DNA of 64,000 nucleotides from Luteimicrobium xylanilyticum (GTDB taxonomy: Bacteria > Actinomycetota > Actinomycetes > Actinomycetales > Cellulomonadaceae), in NCBI RefSeq assembly GCF_009429125.1, contig NZ_CP045529.1:2728001-2792000 (forward strand), written 5' to 3'. The notes beneath the pieces were generated by a model. It did no database searches and had not been told where the DNA came from. It saw nothing but the letters and a program-made list of their open reading frames with translations. A program made the position numbers and the translations under genes. Within the stretch, counting starts at the first letter, position 1. Each line of letters opens with the position of its first letter. This document shows, one piece after another, positions 1-9,446 of this stretch.

Positions 1-3000
1 ATATCCGTTCGGGTATCGATCGGTCGGATTCATCACCCTCATCATATCGGCGTTTCCGCTAGCGTTCGGAGCCTGCCACACGTCGCCCTTACCGTTGTCG
101 GCACCACGCCGAACCCATCCTGACTTCGCACCTGGAACGCCGCTGCTCCCACCAGAACTAGACGTGCCAGCCGATTTGCCTCCGTCGCTGCTTCGCTGCA
201 TGACTTCGACGCGGTCCTCGCCCGAAGCTGCGGGCAGCAGCGTCTGCAACGACGCGCTCGTCAACGCGCCACCACCAGCCACCTCGGCGAAGCCAAGCGC
301 GATCGCAGGGCCGCCGACCACGCACCCGACACCGGTGAGACACGCGAGCCCCCCGCCGAGGATCGTCCCGCCGCCCTCGAACATCGTGCCCACACCAGCG
401 ATGAACCCCGTCCCCGCCCAGGGGTGGTTGATCATCGCGTTCCCGAACGACGCCGCCGCGTTCACCACGTCCGCGGTTGCGTCGTGCACCCAGTTGCCCA
501 CCGTGTTGTACCAGTGTTGCTTCTTCGCGACGGGAGCCTTCACAGGGGGCGCTACCGTCTTGCCCGAGTGGTAGTAGTTCGAGACCGACGACGACTGGAC
601 CGGGAGCCCGGTCGGGGTCCCGCCCGCGGATGCCTGAGCCCACTGGGCGTCGTTCATCCCGTCCGGATGCATCTTCGGGATGAACAGCCCCGACGGGTCG
701 GAGAACGTGACCGGGTTGTTCCCCGCATACGCGTACGCGTTCCACTGCTGCGGGTTGGACGTGTCCAGCACCGGGTCCACCGACACGAACCGGCCCGTGG
801 CGGTGTCCAAGAACCGGGCGCCCACCTGCGTGAGCCCCGAAGCGTCCAACACCTTGTCCAACATCGCGTGGTCACCAGGCCAGGTCGGGTTCGCGCCCCG
901 CGCGTTCCCGAACGGATCGGTATACCGGCGCGTCACCCTGTTCGTCGAGTTCGCGATCGACAACAGCGCCGTCCCCTGCGGATCCGACACCAACGTCGAC
1001 ACACCCGCCAGACCCGTCCCCGTACGCACCGCGACCGTCTGCCCCGCAAAGCTGTAGTACCGCTTCGCACTGAGGGCCTGCGTCGAGGTGTTCAACGTGA
1101 GCTCTTCACCACCAGGCAGATACGCCGTCACGCTCGTGCCCTGCCGGCGGACCAACCGGTTCCCGTCCGCGTCATACACCGACGCGTCCTGACTGGTCGC
1201 CCCGGCCTTCACGTCCGACAACTCACCGCGCGTATCCCACGTCAACGTCTGCGCCGTACTACCCGCCATCGCACGCGAGGACATGTTCCCCGCCGCGTCA
1301 TACCCGAACGACGACGACGTCGTCGTCCCCGACGGCCCCGTCGTGTTGATACCCGTCACCGCGTGCGGACGAGCCGACCCCGCCCCCGGATACGTGTACG
1401 CAGCGACCGTGTCACCACCCGAAGCGTGCGTCGTCTGCGACGTCCGGTTCCCCACCTGGTCATAGCCCCACGACGACCAATACGGGGCAGCCCCACCCAA
1501 ACCCAACACCGACGGCGCGCCGGTGCACGAGTTCGACGACGGCGTCCACACCTGCGTCAACCTGCGCAACCCGTCATACGTGAAGCACTGGGTATCCGCC
1601 TTGGAGCCCGCGACAGTCGGCTTGTCCGACACCGACGTCACGTTCCCCGCGTCGTCGTACCCGTACGTGGTGTGCAGGACCTCCCCTGTCGCGTTCTCGA
1701 GCCACAACGCCTGCGACGTCATCCGGCGTGAGGCCTGGTCGTAGGTGTACGTGAGCTGGTCCACGTACGAGTTCGACAGGTCCATCGACAGGATCTCGCC
1801 GTAGCTGGAGTACGTGTCCTCGGCCACGTACGCACCCCAGCCGTAGGGGCCACCCATCCACTCTGGGCGGTTCAGCTTGTCGTAGTAGGTCGTCACCTTC
1901 TCCGCACCCAGGCCGCCGCCTGCGGGCAACGAGACCGACTGCAGCTGCTCGTCGAGCGCGTACGCGTACTTGGTCGTGTACGTCCCGGCAAGCTTGCTTT
2001 CCGACGCCGGCAACGTCACCGACTGACCCAGCGGCTGGTACGCGTTGTCATAGCCCGTCACCGCCGTCGTGTACGCGTTCGACCCGACATAGCTCGTCGA
2101 GCTCGTCAGCTGGCCCTTGGCGAGGGTGTCGTAGGTCCACTTCGCCAGAACCGCTCCGGTTGCCGAGGTGTCGCGCTCGGCGGTCTTGCGGCCGAGAGCG
2201 TCGTAGACGTACCAGAGGGTCTTGCCGCGGGCGTCCTTGGTCGAGGTGACCTGCCCGGCGTTGTCGTACGTCGTAGTCGTGGTGCCCTTGTCCGGGTCCT
2301 TCGCCGTGACCTGCCGGCCCCGCACGTCGTAGGTATAGCTCCACGTGTTCCCGGCCGGGTCCTTCATCGAGACCAGCCGGCCGCCGTGATCGTAGGAGTA
2401 CGTCGTCGTCTGCGACGCCCCCGCGGTCGAACCGGCGGTGTACTCGATCTCCTTGGTGGTGCTGCCCCGGGCGTCGGTCACTGTCGTGGTCGGCGTGCCC
2501 CCGGACGGCGGGGTGACCGTCGTGCGGTCACCGCCGTAGGAAGTGGTCGTCTTCCACCGGTCGACCTCGTCGTCCTGGAACACGTCCGCGGTCTGCCGAC
2601 CGGCGCCGTCGTAGGTGTACAGGTCGCGGGACGGAATCGAGTCGGGCGTGGTCACCACTGTCGCGGACGGCGAACCGGTCGTCGGCCACGCGTTGTTCGC
2701 CTTGACCAGCAGGCCACGTGAGTCGTAGAACTTGTCCGTCACGAGCCGCCCGCCCGTGTCCCGGTTCGCTCCCGGCGCCTGGGTCTGGCGTTCGCGCAGC
2801 AGGCCGTCCGAGATCGTGACCGAGCTCAGGTACGTCGAACCGTCCTGGTTCAGCGTGCTCGTCGTGACCGCGTTGTGGGCCGAGCCGACCTTGTAGGCGT
2901 ACTTGACCGACGCGCTCGCCGTCGTCGCGCGCCCGGGCTTCCACACGGCGGTGATCCGGCCGAGGCCGTCGTAGGTGGCCGTGGTGACCTTGCCCGCCGG

Positions 3001-6000
3001 GTCCGTCGACTTCGTCGGCACACCGCGCAGCGGATCCAGGACCGTTGTCGTGGTCTGGGCCGTCAGCGCCCCGGTCCCGTCCGGGTCCGGTGAAGTGACC
3101 TTCGTTTGGGTCACCGGCCCACCCGTGGCGGGCGTGTAGGCGGTGGTCGTCTTGCGGCCGAGCGCGTCGGTCGTCGAGGTCGGTCGCCCGTCCGCGTCGT
3201 AGGTCGTCGTCGAGGTGGTCACGTACGAACCGGTCGATCCGGAGTAGGACGACGCCTCCTGCGTCGAGGTGACCAGGCCCTTGGTCGGGGTCGCCCCGTA
3301 CGCGCCGCCGTCGTAGACGGTCCGGGTGTCGGAGATCACGTCGCCGGGGTAGGTCGCCGTGTCCACGTTCGCACACCGGACCCCCAGCGTGTAGGACCGC
3401 TTGATCGTCGTGACGATGTTCGCGGACGTGTTGCGGGCGTATTCGTTGGTCGTGCACCGGTCGTCCGAGGTCGTGGACACGTCACCGATGTCATCCACCG
3501 TCAGTGGCGTGCCGTACGTCGAGTCGTACGTGGTGACGGTCTTGGTGACCCGCTCACCGCCCGACAGGGCCGGCGCGGTCGTGTGCGTCTCGGTGGTGCC
3601 GACTCCGAGCAGGTACGACTTGGTGCCGTCGGGCGCAGTCGAGGTCGCCGCCGACCGCCACGGGGTGTTGAAGGTGTCCGAGACGACGGCCGACCCGTTG
3701 TACGTGATCTGCTCGCGAAGGAACCCGTTGTACCGGTCCGCATCGTCGATGCCATCGACCTGTGCCGACCTGCTGGTGCCGTCGGCCTGGTGGTCGCCGT
3801 CCATCCCGCGGAAGTAGCGGTAACGGACCTTCTCGCGGTTCGCAGTGCCCGTCGACCCGGTCACCACGTCGACCGTGCCGTAGCCCCGGAACTCCGACCA
3901 GGTCCGTTGCGCCACGGGGACCAGCTCGTTGTCGTCGTAGTGCCACGCGGGCGACCCGACGTAGTCGTAGTCGGTCTCCACCGGGAGCGACGTCGCGTCA
4001 CCGCCGTACTGGATGAGTGCGGTCACGACGTACTTGTGGAAGTACTCCACCCGCGGCCCGCCTGACCCCTCCGGGTCCCACACGACCGGGTAGCACATCC
4101 GCGTGTTCGAGTCCTGCCCTTCCGCCGAGGTCGACGGATGATCACTCGTGGTGCAGTCAGGTGCCGAATAGTTGACGGTCACTGTCCCGCCGGCCTCGGT
4201 CGTGACACCGCTGACGCGATACCGGTACATCTGCGGGCCGTAGTCACCGGTGTCGTCGACGCGGTTCGGCATCTGCGTCCCCGAGAACGTCACGGCAGGT
4301 AGGGCAACCGATCCGTTGGACTTGCCCGTGTGCACGATCTTCGCGAGCCACAGGACGGCGTTGGACCCGTCGCCCGGGTCCGGGAACGACTGGGTCAACG
4401 CCCAGGAGTCCACATCCTTGTACGCGCCGCCCGAGTACACCTGCGTCGTCACCGTCGTCAGCCGCTTACGCGTGAAGAACGACGGCGAGGTCTGCGTCGG
4501 GCACGTCGCCGACGAGGAGCAGATCAGGTCGAACGGCACATCGGGCCACGACGAAGCCGTGCTCGACGTCAACGACGAGCAGTCGGAAGCAACGCACCTC
4601 TCCGCAACCGTGAACGCCACGTGCTGCGGTGCCGCGGCAGCAGTCTCCGAGCCCTTGCGCTGGCCGTAGTCGATGCCCGTCAGATACCCGCCCCGAACGT
4701 AGGACGAGACCGCCTCGTTCAGGTTCCGGCCGTAGTGGTTCGTCTCCTTGGCGTACTTGTACGTCATCGTGTTACCTGCGGTGTCCACGACGTAGTCCAG
4801 GTTCCACCGCCACGCCTGCTGGCACCACGAGTCAGCGAACGCGGTCGCGTGGCACGGCTCACCCGCGTTGTTCCCGTACACCGGAACAGTCCAAGCCGAG
4901 TTCAGTGCCGCACTGTCAGTGGGCCGCTGGTCTTCCCCGAAGAAGTACTGCGTGCCGTCGGTGGTGATGACCTCCCAGTACTCGTGGTCATCGTCGCCGT
5001 TGGCCGCGCCCGTCAGGTGCCTGACGAGCGTCCCGTCATCGTCCTTCGGGTGCCAGACGTCGCTCGTCCCGTCCTGAACGAGCTCGACCGCCTTGCCACC
5101 GAACACCAGCGTCGCGTTGTCCGTCCTCCAGCACAGGTCACCGGTCTTGTGCCCCGCGTTGTTCGCCCCCGAGCTCGTCGAATCGTCCGCGCACGAGGCG
5201 TACTTGCGTTCCACGTAGCCGGCATCCATGTCCCAGCCGTCACCGATCCAGGACGTCTGGTTGTTCGTCGTCGCGACCTTGCCGTCCACCGAACCCGAGT
5301 CGTAGGAGATCGCCAAGTCGGGCGACGGCCCACCCTGGGTCGCCGGAACCGACAAGGGGTAGGACCAGGTGAAGTCACCGGTCTGATTGCTGACCTGCCA
5401 CGCCGCCGAAGCCGACAAGGGCGTGGCCGACCAGTCGCCTGACGAACCCGACGCCGTGGCCGCCAGGGCCATCACACCCATCGACGCCGTCGCGACCGTC
5501 GCGGTTACGGTCTGGCTCGCTGCGTCGTTGGTCGAGTCCGACACTGGGGTCTGGGTACGACAGGCCGCCTTGTCCGGTGTCGTCAATGCACAGTCCGGCA
5601 GACGGACGAGCCGAAGCCGCGAAGCCCAGTCACCCCCGTACGCACCAGCAAAGTCCGAGTAGTCGACCGATAGGTCGACCTTTTCCGATGCATCGACATC
5701 GGTCGCCCGCAGGTCCAGCACGACACCCTCGACGCCAGCCCTTGCCGCGGCGTCGCGATCCGCGACAACGACGTCGACGGCCGTTGCGGAGTCGCTCGTA
5801 GTAGCGCGCGCGGTCTGGCCGCGCGCGGCCACGCTCACCGGCAACCCGCCGGGCACACCCCTCCACGTCGCCGAACCCTTCGGCCCGACACGCGCCACCG
5901 TGTGAGCGGCGCTGGGCCAGCGCACGCTCGGCCGTCCCGCCGACGCGAGCGGTTCCTCCGCATCGACCGCGCCCCCGGCCACCGCCTCGGAACGAAGGGG

Positions 6001-6228
6001 CTTGACATCGGGCACCGTCTTCTCGAGCTCGTGCCCGTGCTCGCGGCGCTGGGCATCGGTCCACGTCGTCCGGTCAGACTCGTCGTGCGCGCTCGCCGCC
6101 GGTACGACGCAGACCGTCGCGACGAGCGCCGCGGCCACCGCACCCGCGACCACGCCGCTCCCCCGGCGAGTCGCCGAGGCAGCCACGGCACGCTTCGCCC
6201 TCCGGAACAGCTGTCCCTTCATCCTCAT
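1..6228 (-). CDS. Secreted YD-repeat/Rhs polymorphic toxin protein (3' end off the left edge)
   Basis: The minus-strand frame is open from ATG 6228 to base 1 (2,076 codons) and continues past the edge, so the protein is partial. Residues about 1-48 form a signal peptide (basic start, then an Ala/Val core ending near VVPAASA). Residues about 290-345 resemble an SpvB-type domain. Many YD repeats follow (for example TYDADGRPTSTTDALGRKT and TYDNAGQVTSTKDARGK), about residues 900-1770. The Rhs core signature lies at about 1771-1846 (RFLDTATGRFVSVDPVLD, NAYAYAGNNPVTFSDPSGL). After it comes a variable tip: a Gly/Ala-rich hydrophobic stretch (about 1929-1996), then GKGDVWQAPNASGNADMM and PTDRYPNGY at the edge. 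In this family the core forms a shell and the tip is the effector. The tip's activity is not identifiable here, and an immunity gene would lie left of base 1. The start overlaps the upstream stop (ATGA). Confidence 0.9.
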   Translation of the reverse strand, partial: MRMKGQLFRRAKRAVAASATRRGSGVVAGAVAAALVATVCVVPAASAHDESDRTTWTDAQRREHGHELEKTVPDVKPLRSEAVAGGAVDAEEPLASAGRPSVRWPSAAHTVARVGPKGSATWRGVPGGLPVSVAARGQTARATTSDSATAVDVVVADRDAAARAGVEGVVLDLRATDVDASEKVDLSVDYSDFAGAYGGDWASRLRLVRLPDCALTTPDKAACRTQTPVSDSTNDAASQTVTATVATASMGVMALAATASGSSGDWSATPLSASAAWQVSNQTGDFTWSYPLSVPATQGGPSPDLAISYDSGSVDGKVATTNNQTSWIGDGWDMDAGYVERKYASCADDSTSSGANNAGHKTGDLCWRTDNATLVFGGKAVELVQDGTSDVWHPKDDDGTLVRHLTGAANGDDDHEYWEVITTDGTQYFFGEDQRPTDSAALNSAWTVPVYGNNAGEPCHATAFADSWCQQAWRWNLDYVVDTAGNTMTYKYAKETNHYGRNLNEAVSSYVRGGYLTGIDYGQRKGSETAAAAPQHVAFTVAERCVASDCSSLTSSTASSWPDVPFDLICSSSATCPTQTSPSFFTRKRLTTVTTQVYSGGAYKDVDSWALTQSFPDPGDGSNAVLWLAKIVHTGKSNGSVALPAVTFSGTQMPNRVDDTGDYGPQMYRYRVSGVTTEAGGTVTVNYSAPDCTTSDHPSTSAEGQDSNTRMCYPVVWDPEGSGGPRVEYFHKYVVTALIQYGGDATSLPVETDYDYVGSPAWHYDDNELVPVAQRTWSEFRGYGTVDVVTGSTGTANREKVRYRYFRGMDGDHQADGTSRSAQVDGIDDADRYNGFLREQITYNGSAVVSDTFNTPWRSAATSTAPDGTKSYLLGVGTTETHTTAPALSGGERVTKTVTTYDSTYGTPLTVDDIGDVSTTSDDRCTTNEYARNTSANIVTTIKRSYTLGVRCANVDTATYPGDVISDTRTVYDGGAYGATPTKGLVTSTQEASSYSGSTGSYVTTSTTTYDADGRPTSTTDALGRKTTTAYTPATGGPVTQTKVTSPDPDGTGALTAQTTTTVLDPLRGVPTKSTDPAGKVTTATYDGLGRITAVWKPGRATTASASVKYAYKVGSAHNAVTTSTLNQDGSTYLSSVTISDGLLRERQTQAPGANRDTGGRLVTDKFYDSRGLLVKANNAWPTTGSPSATVVTTPDSIPSRDLYTYDGAGRQTADVFQDDEVDRWKTTTSYGGDRTTVTPPSGGTPTTTVTDARGSTTKEIEYTAGSTAGASQTTTYSYDHGGRLVSMKDPAGNTWSYTYDVRGRQVTAKDPDKGTTTTTYDNAGQVTSTKDARGKTLWYVYDALGRKTAERDTSATGAVLAKWTYDTLAKGQLTSSTSYVGSNAYTTAVTGYDNAYQPLGQSVTLPASESKLAGTYTTKYAYALDEQLQSVSLPAGGGLGAEKVTTYYDKLNRPEWMGGPYGWGAYVAEDTYSSYGEILSMDLSNSYVDQLTYTYDQASRRMTSQALWLENATGEVLHTTYGYDDAGNVTSVSDKPTVAGSKADTQCFTYDGLRRLTQVWTPSSNSCTGAPSVLGLGGAAPYWSSWGYDQVGNRTSQTTHASGGDTVAAYTYPGAGSARPHAVTGINTTGPSGTTTSSSFGYDAAGNMSSRAMAGSTAQTLTWDTRGELSDVKAGATSQDASVYDADGNRLVRRQGTSVTAYLPGGEELTLNTSTQALSAKRYYSFAGQTVAVRTGTGLAGVSTLVSDPQGTALLSIANSTNRVTRRYTDPFGNARGANPTWPGDHAMLDKVLDASGLTQVGARFLDTATGRFVSVDPVLDTSNPQQWNAYAYAGNNPVTFSDPSGLFIPKMHPDGMNDAQWAQASAGGTPTGLPVQSSSVSNYYHSGKTVAPPVKAPVAKKQHWYNTVGNWVHDATADVVNAAASFGNAMINHPWAGTGFIAGVGTMFEGGGTILGGGLACLTGVGCVVGGPAIALGFAEVAGGGALTSASLQTLLPAASGEDRVEVMQRSSDGGKSAGTSSSGGSSGVPGAKSGWVRRGADNGKGDVWQAPNASGNADMMRVMNPTDRYPNGY

Positions 6229-9200
6229 GCGCCGGCCCCCAGGCAGGTGTCGTGGATCTGCGTCGTCGACTCGATCCCCTCATAGACGTGGATCGCCCCG
6301 ATAGCGCCCGGCCAGGCATCGGTCGCTGCGTCGTTGTACCGCCCGCGGCCGACCTGGAAGTTCCCGAACGCCATCCATGGCGTCGTGAAGCTCGCTGTGT
6401 GGGCGACCGGATTGTCAGGTGTTCCTGGTGTGCAGACGTACAACGTGGCGGTCTTCGCCGTGGCGTCGTAGACACCAGTCAGCTGCGTCCACTGCCCCGT
6501 CACCACTTCGTCCGGGGCTGTCACGAAAGTCGTCGTCGGACGCGCAACGTCCGCGCTGTTCATTAGGAAGCTCCAGCACCCGTTGACCGGCGCACCCGCA
6601 CACTCAGCCCCCGATCGGTGAGCAAGCTGGAACGCGCTCGCATGCGATCCGTCGACGCTGACAGCAGTCGCGTTCCGCGTTGCGGCGTCAAGCTCGACCA
6701 TGGCCGAGACCGAGAAGCTCTGGTCCGTTGCGAGCGGCTCCGAGGCCGACTGCGCGTAGTGCCCCGCGACGCCATCGAAGTGGATCGCACTGGAGTCGGC
6801 GAAACCATCGCCGTCGAGGTCACCGATCGGGCCGTCCACCCAGGTAGCAGCCGTCAAATTCAACCTGCGCGTCACATCACCCGGATGCTGGGCATCCGCG
6901 ACCGTCGAGCCGGTGCCCTCCGTCATGCGCCACTCCGACTCGACGCCGGTCACCCGCACATAGAAGACGAACTCGGTGTGCTTGCTGCTCGCCCAGCCCG
7001 CGCGATCGATCGACTCCACGTACAACGTGTGCTTCCCGGGCTTGGTCGGTGTGAACGACACGTTCGCGCCGGGGTTGGCGGGCTTCGTCATCGCGTCGTC
7101 GTCGAAGTTGTACTTGTAGGACACGATGTCGTTCGCCCCACCGTTGGTGAACGTGAACGTCCCAGGCGTGCCCACCGCCCCGCTCGGCGTCGTCGAGTTG
7201 CGATACGGACCCGAGACCACCGTCACGCCAGGCGCGACCGAGGGGGGCGACGTCTCGATATAGAACTCACACTTGCCCGAGACTGGGCCCTTCTTGCCCG
7301 CGCTGTCCGTGGCATAGGCGTCGAAGTAGTACGCCACACCATCCTTGAGCTTTCCAGCCGAGACCTTGACCGGGATGTCGACCCGCGCGTTGTGGAACGA
7401 CGTCATGTCGTAGGACCACACCTTCGTCGACCCGCTCACCGTGTAGATCGCGTAGTGGCCCTTCAGCTGGTCCTGCGACGCGCTGTCGTTGTCATCAGGA
7501 TCGTTCAGCTGAGCACTGACGGTCGGCGTATCGCCCCGAAACACCGGGCGCGCCGAGTCGGTCGTTGTACAAGGTGCCGAAGGCACGTCAGGAAACTTGA
7601 GCGCGGTTGGAGCGTAGGGCGCACGCTCGATCGTGATCGAGATGCTCGCGTCCTTGCGATACCGCTTCCAACCCTGCTGCATGCTCGCCTCGGTATGCGC
7701 CTTCAACCCGATCGCGAACGACTTCTTGTTCGTGTCCGCAGCCCACTTCGCCGCCTTCGTGATATCCCACGACACGAACCGCGTCGGCGAGTCCGGGCAC
7801 GCCGACTTGTGCGCCACCGTGATCTGCTGCTGCGCAACATAGTCCCCGGTACCCCACAAGCTCGCGTTGGAGTTCCACGTCGTCCCCGTCGAGATGTTCT
7901 TCGACACGTACGCCGTCACGCCCCGCGGGGTGCAGTCCCACGAATGCGTACCGAACGCCTTGAACGTCGCCTTCGTAACATCCGCCCCTGCCAGGTCGCC
8001 CAGCCAGTCCAGATCATCGAACTCCCAGATCACCCGCTCCTTGCGTGTCTTATTGCAGGCCGTCGTGACCGCGTAGTCGCACAGCCCCATCCCCTGGTCC
8101 GGGGAGAACTTGTAGTACGTGTAGTCAGGTGCACCGGAGTCGATCATCACCCACTCCGCCGGCGTCTTGGACTTGACCTTCGGGTCGATGAACACCGGCC
8201 ACGTCGTGCCCGAGTCCGTCAGCATCCCGTCGTCCGGCGCGACCGTGACGTCCTGGTCCGTGACCGTGGTTTTCATCTGCGCGACATGGTCACCCTCGAC
8301 CGGAGCGACCGTACGGTTCGCCAGTGCGTCCTCGCCCAGCACGTCGGCGGCAGAGGGCGTCTCAACGACCGGAGTGGCGCTCTCCTCTCCGGTCAAGCTG
8401 AACGGCGCGGCCAGAACCGCCTCGGCGTTCGCCTGCGCGATCACGCCGTCCGCCGACGAATCCCACATCTGCGGCTGCGGCGCGGTGAACACCGCCTCGC
8501 CAGCAGAGTCGCGCGCCTCGAACCCCCCGCCCGCACCCACCACATCCAAGTCGCCGCTCGTCGCGAGCGGGAACTCCAGCTCCGCCAGCGCGGGATTCGC
8601 CGCCGCCTGCGGCGAATCGACCCGCAGCACCTCACCGAACCCGGCCGTGTCGTCGTCCACGGTGACGATCAGATCGACGCCCGGAAGCACGTCGTCGTAG
8701 GTCAGCTGCGAACCCGAGATCTCCGGTGCCGGCAGGTCGAACGGGACGTCCATGCTCAGCTCATGGCCACCGGTCGCGATCGTTGCGAGCGGCTGGCCTG
8801 CAGTGCCGTCCGAGAACGTCATCGGCGCGATCGGCGAGGCGACCTCGATGCCGCCGGTCCCACCGACGAGCGAACGATCGATCGGCTTCCAGGCCCCCGA
8901 CACCTTGGTCCGCACGGGCTCCGAGCCCATGTCGTACGTCGTGGTGCCGTCAGGGTTCACGTGCACCGTCTGGTACGCCGTGTCGGCACTCATCAGCTCC
9001 ACCGGCGACGAGCACGACGCCGCCTGCGCGACCGCGTCGGCGGCCTGCTCCGCCTGCCCGGTGCACGGGATCGAGGAAGACTCGTCTGCGGCCGCGGAGC
9101 CAACTGAGAGGGGCAGCAAGCCGATCACAAGCAGAGTTGCGACGCCGCCCCGCAGGCCGCGGCCTGAGCCGACTATTGTTCCGACGCCTGCTTTGACGGA

Positions 9201-9236
9201 ACCAGAAATGGGCGCGCTCGACCTTCGCAACGACAT
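6225..9236 (-). CDS. Secreted DNRLRE- and LamG-domain protein, partner of the Rhs protein
   Basis: About 1,003 residues. I chose ATG 9236 because AGAGGA lies just upstream; the open frame extends to 9344 without a better start. Residues 1-50 form a signal peptide (basic, then GGVATLLVIGLLPLSVGSAAA). Residues about 345-535 resemble the DNRLRE domain: Trp-rich beta strands with VIWEFDDLDWLGDLAGADV and SWDITKAAKWAADTNKKS. Ig-like segments follow (about 540-765), then a LamG/concanavalin jellyroll (about 769-1003; FSVSAMVELDAATR, GQWTQLTGVYDATAKT). Such domains usually bind carbohydrate or the cell surface. The stop overlaps the Rhs start (ATGA), so the two are probably made together. WapA-type proteins carry comparable N-terminal domains and YD repeats in one chain, so this looks like a split version (inference). 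Confidence 0.85.
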   Translation of the reverse strand: MSLRRSSAPISGSVKAGVGTIVGSGRGLRGGVATLLVIGLLPLSVGSAAADESSSIPCTGQAEQAADAVAQAASCSSPVELMSADTAYQTVHVNPDGTTTYDMGSEPVRTKVSGAWKPIDRSLVGGTGGIEVASPIAPMTFSDGTAGQPLATIATGGHELSMDVPFDLPAPEISGSQLTYDDVLPGVDLIVTVDDDTAGFGEVLRVDSPQAAANPALAELEFPLATSGDLDVVGAGGGFEARDSAGEAVFTAPQPQMWDSSADGVIAQANAEAVLAAPFSLTGEESATPVVETPSAADVLGEDALANRTVAPVEGDHVAQMKTTVTDQDVTVAPDDGMLTDSGTTWPVFIDPKVKSKTPAEWVMIDSGAPDYTYYKFSPDQGMGLCDYAVTTACNKTRKERVIWEFDDLDWLGDLAGADVTKATFKAFGTHSWDCTPRGVTAYVSKNISTGTTWNSNASLWGTGDYVAQQQITVAHKSACPDSPTRFVSWDITKAAKWAADTNKKSFAIGLKAHTEASMQQGWKRYRKDASISITIERAPYAPTALKFPDVPSAPCTTTDSARPVFRGDTPTVSAQLNDPDDNDSASQDQLKGHYAIYTVSGSTKVWSYDMTSFHNARVDIPVKVSAGKLKDGVAYYFDAYATDSAGKKGPVSGKCEFYIETSPPSVAPGVTVVSGPYRNSTTPSGAVGTPGTFTFTNGGANDIVSYKYNFDDDAMTKPANPGANVSFTPTKPGKHTLYVESIDRAGWASSKHTEFVFYVRVTGVESEWRMTEGTGSTVADAQHPGDVTRRLNLTAATWVDGPIGDLDGDGFADSSAIHFDGVAGHYAQSASEPLATDQSFSVSAMVELDAATRNATAVSVDGSHASAFQLAHRSGAECAGAPVNGCWSFLMNSADVARPTTTFVTAPDEVVTGQWTQLTGVYDATAKTATLYVCTPGTPDNPVAHTASFTTPWMAFGNFQVGRGRYNDAATDAWPGAIGAIHVYEGIESTTQIHDTCLGAGA

Positions 9237-9261
9237 GGCTCGTCCTCTATCTTCCAGGACT

Positions 9262-9287
9262 ACTGCTCTATGAAACAGCAGTCGCAA
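9262..9287 (-). promoter_or_regulatory. Candidate promoter/operator for the DNRLRE-Rhs operon
   Basis: In the 210-bp divergent gap (9237-9446), reading toward 9236, TTGCGA (9287-9282) lies 17 bp before AGTAGT (9264-9259), a weak -35/-10 pair. An inverted repeat ACTGCT/AGCAGT (9262-9267 and 9277-9282, 9-bp spacer) overlaps it and could be an operator. Nothing else recognisable lies in the gap apart from the kinase promoter. Confidence 0.3.
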
Positions 9288-9433
9288 CCTTGCACGTCCC
9301 CCTCGGACGAGCCATGCATCTGTCCCCATGACACTCACAGGCAACCGATGGCGAGCGACAACATATGCCCGATATTCACGGCTGACAAGTACCTGTCGAT
9401 CCGACGGCTCGCGGAACGGCCTCGAGGGGTGAC

Positions 9434-9439
9434 TATTCT
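9434..9439 (+). promoter_or_regulatory. -10 box of a leaderless promoter for the sensor kinase
   Basis: TATTCT ends 7 nt before the ATG at 9447, which would place the transcription start at or next to the start codon. There is no Shine-Dalgarno sequence. This supports 9447 over the longer frame from 9270. Confidence 0.5.
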
Positions 9440-9446
9440 GGCGCGC

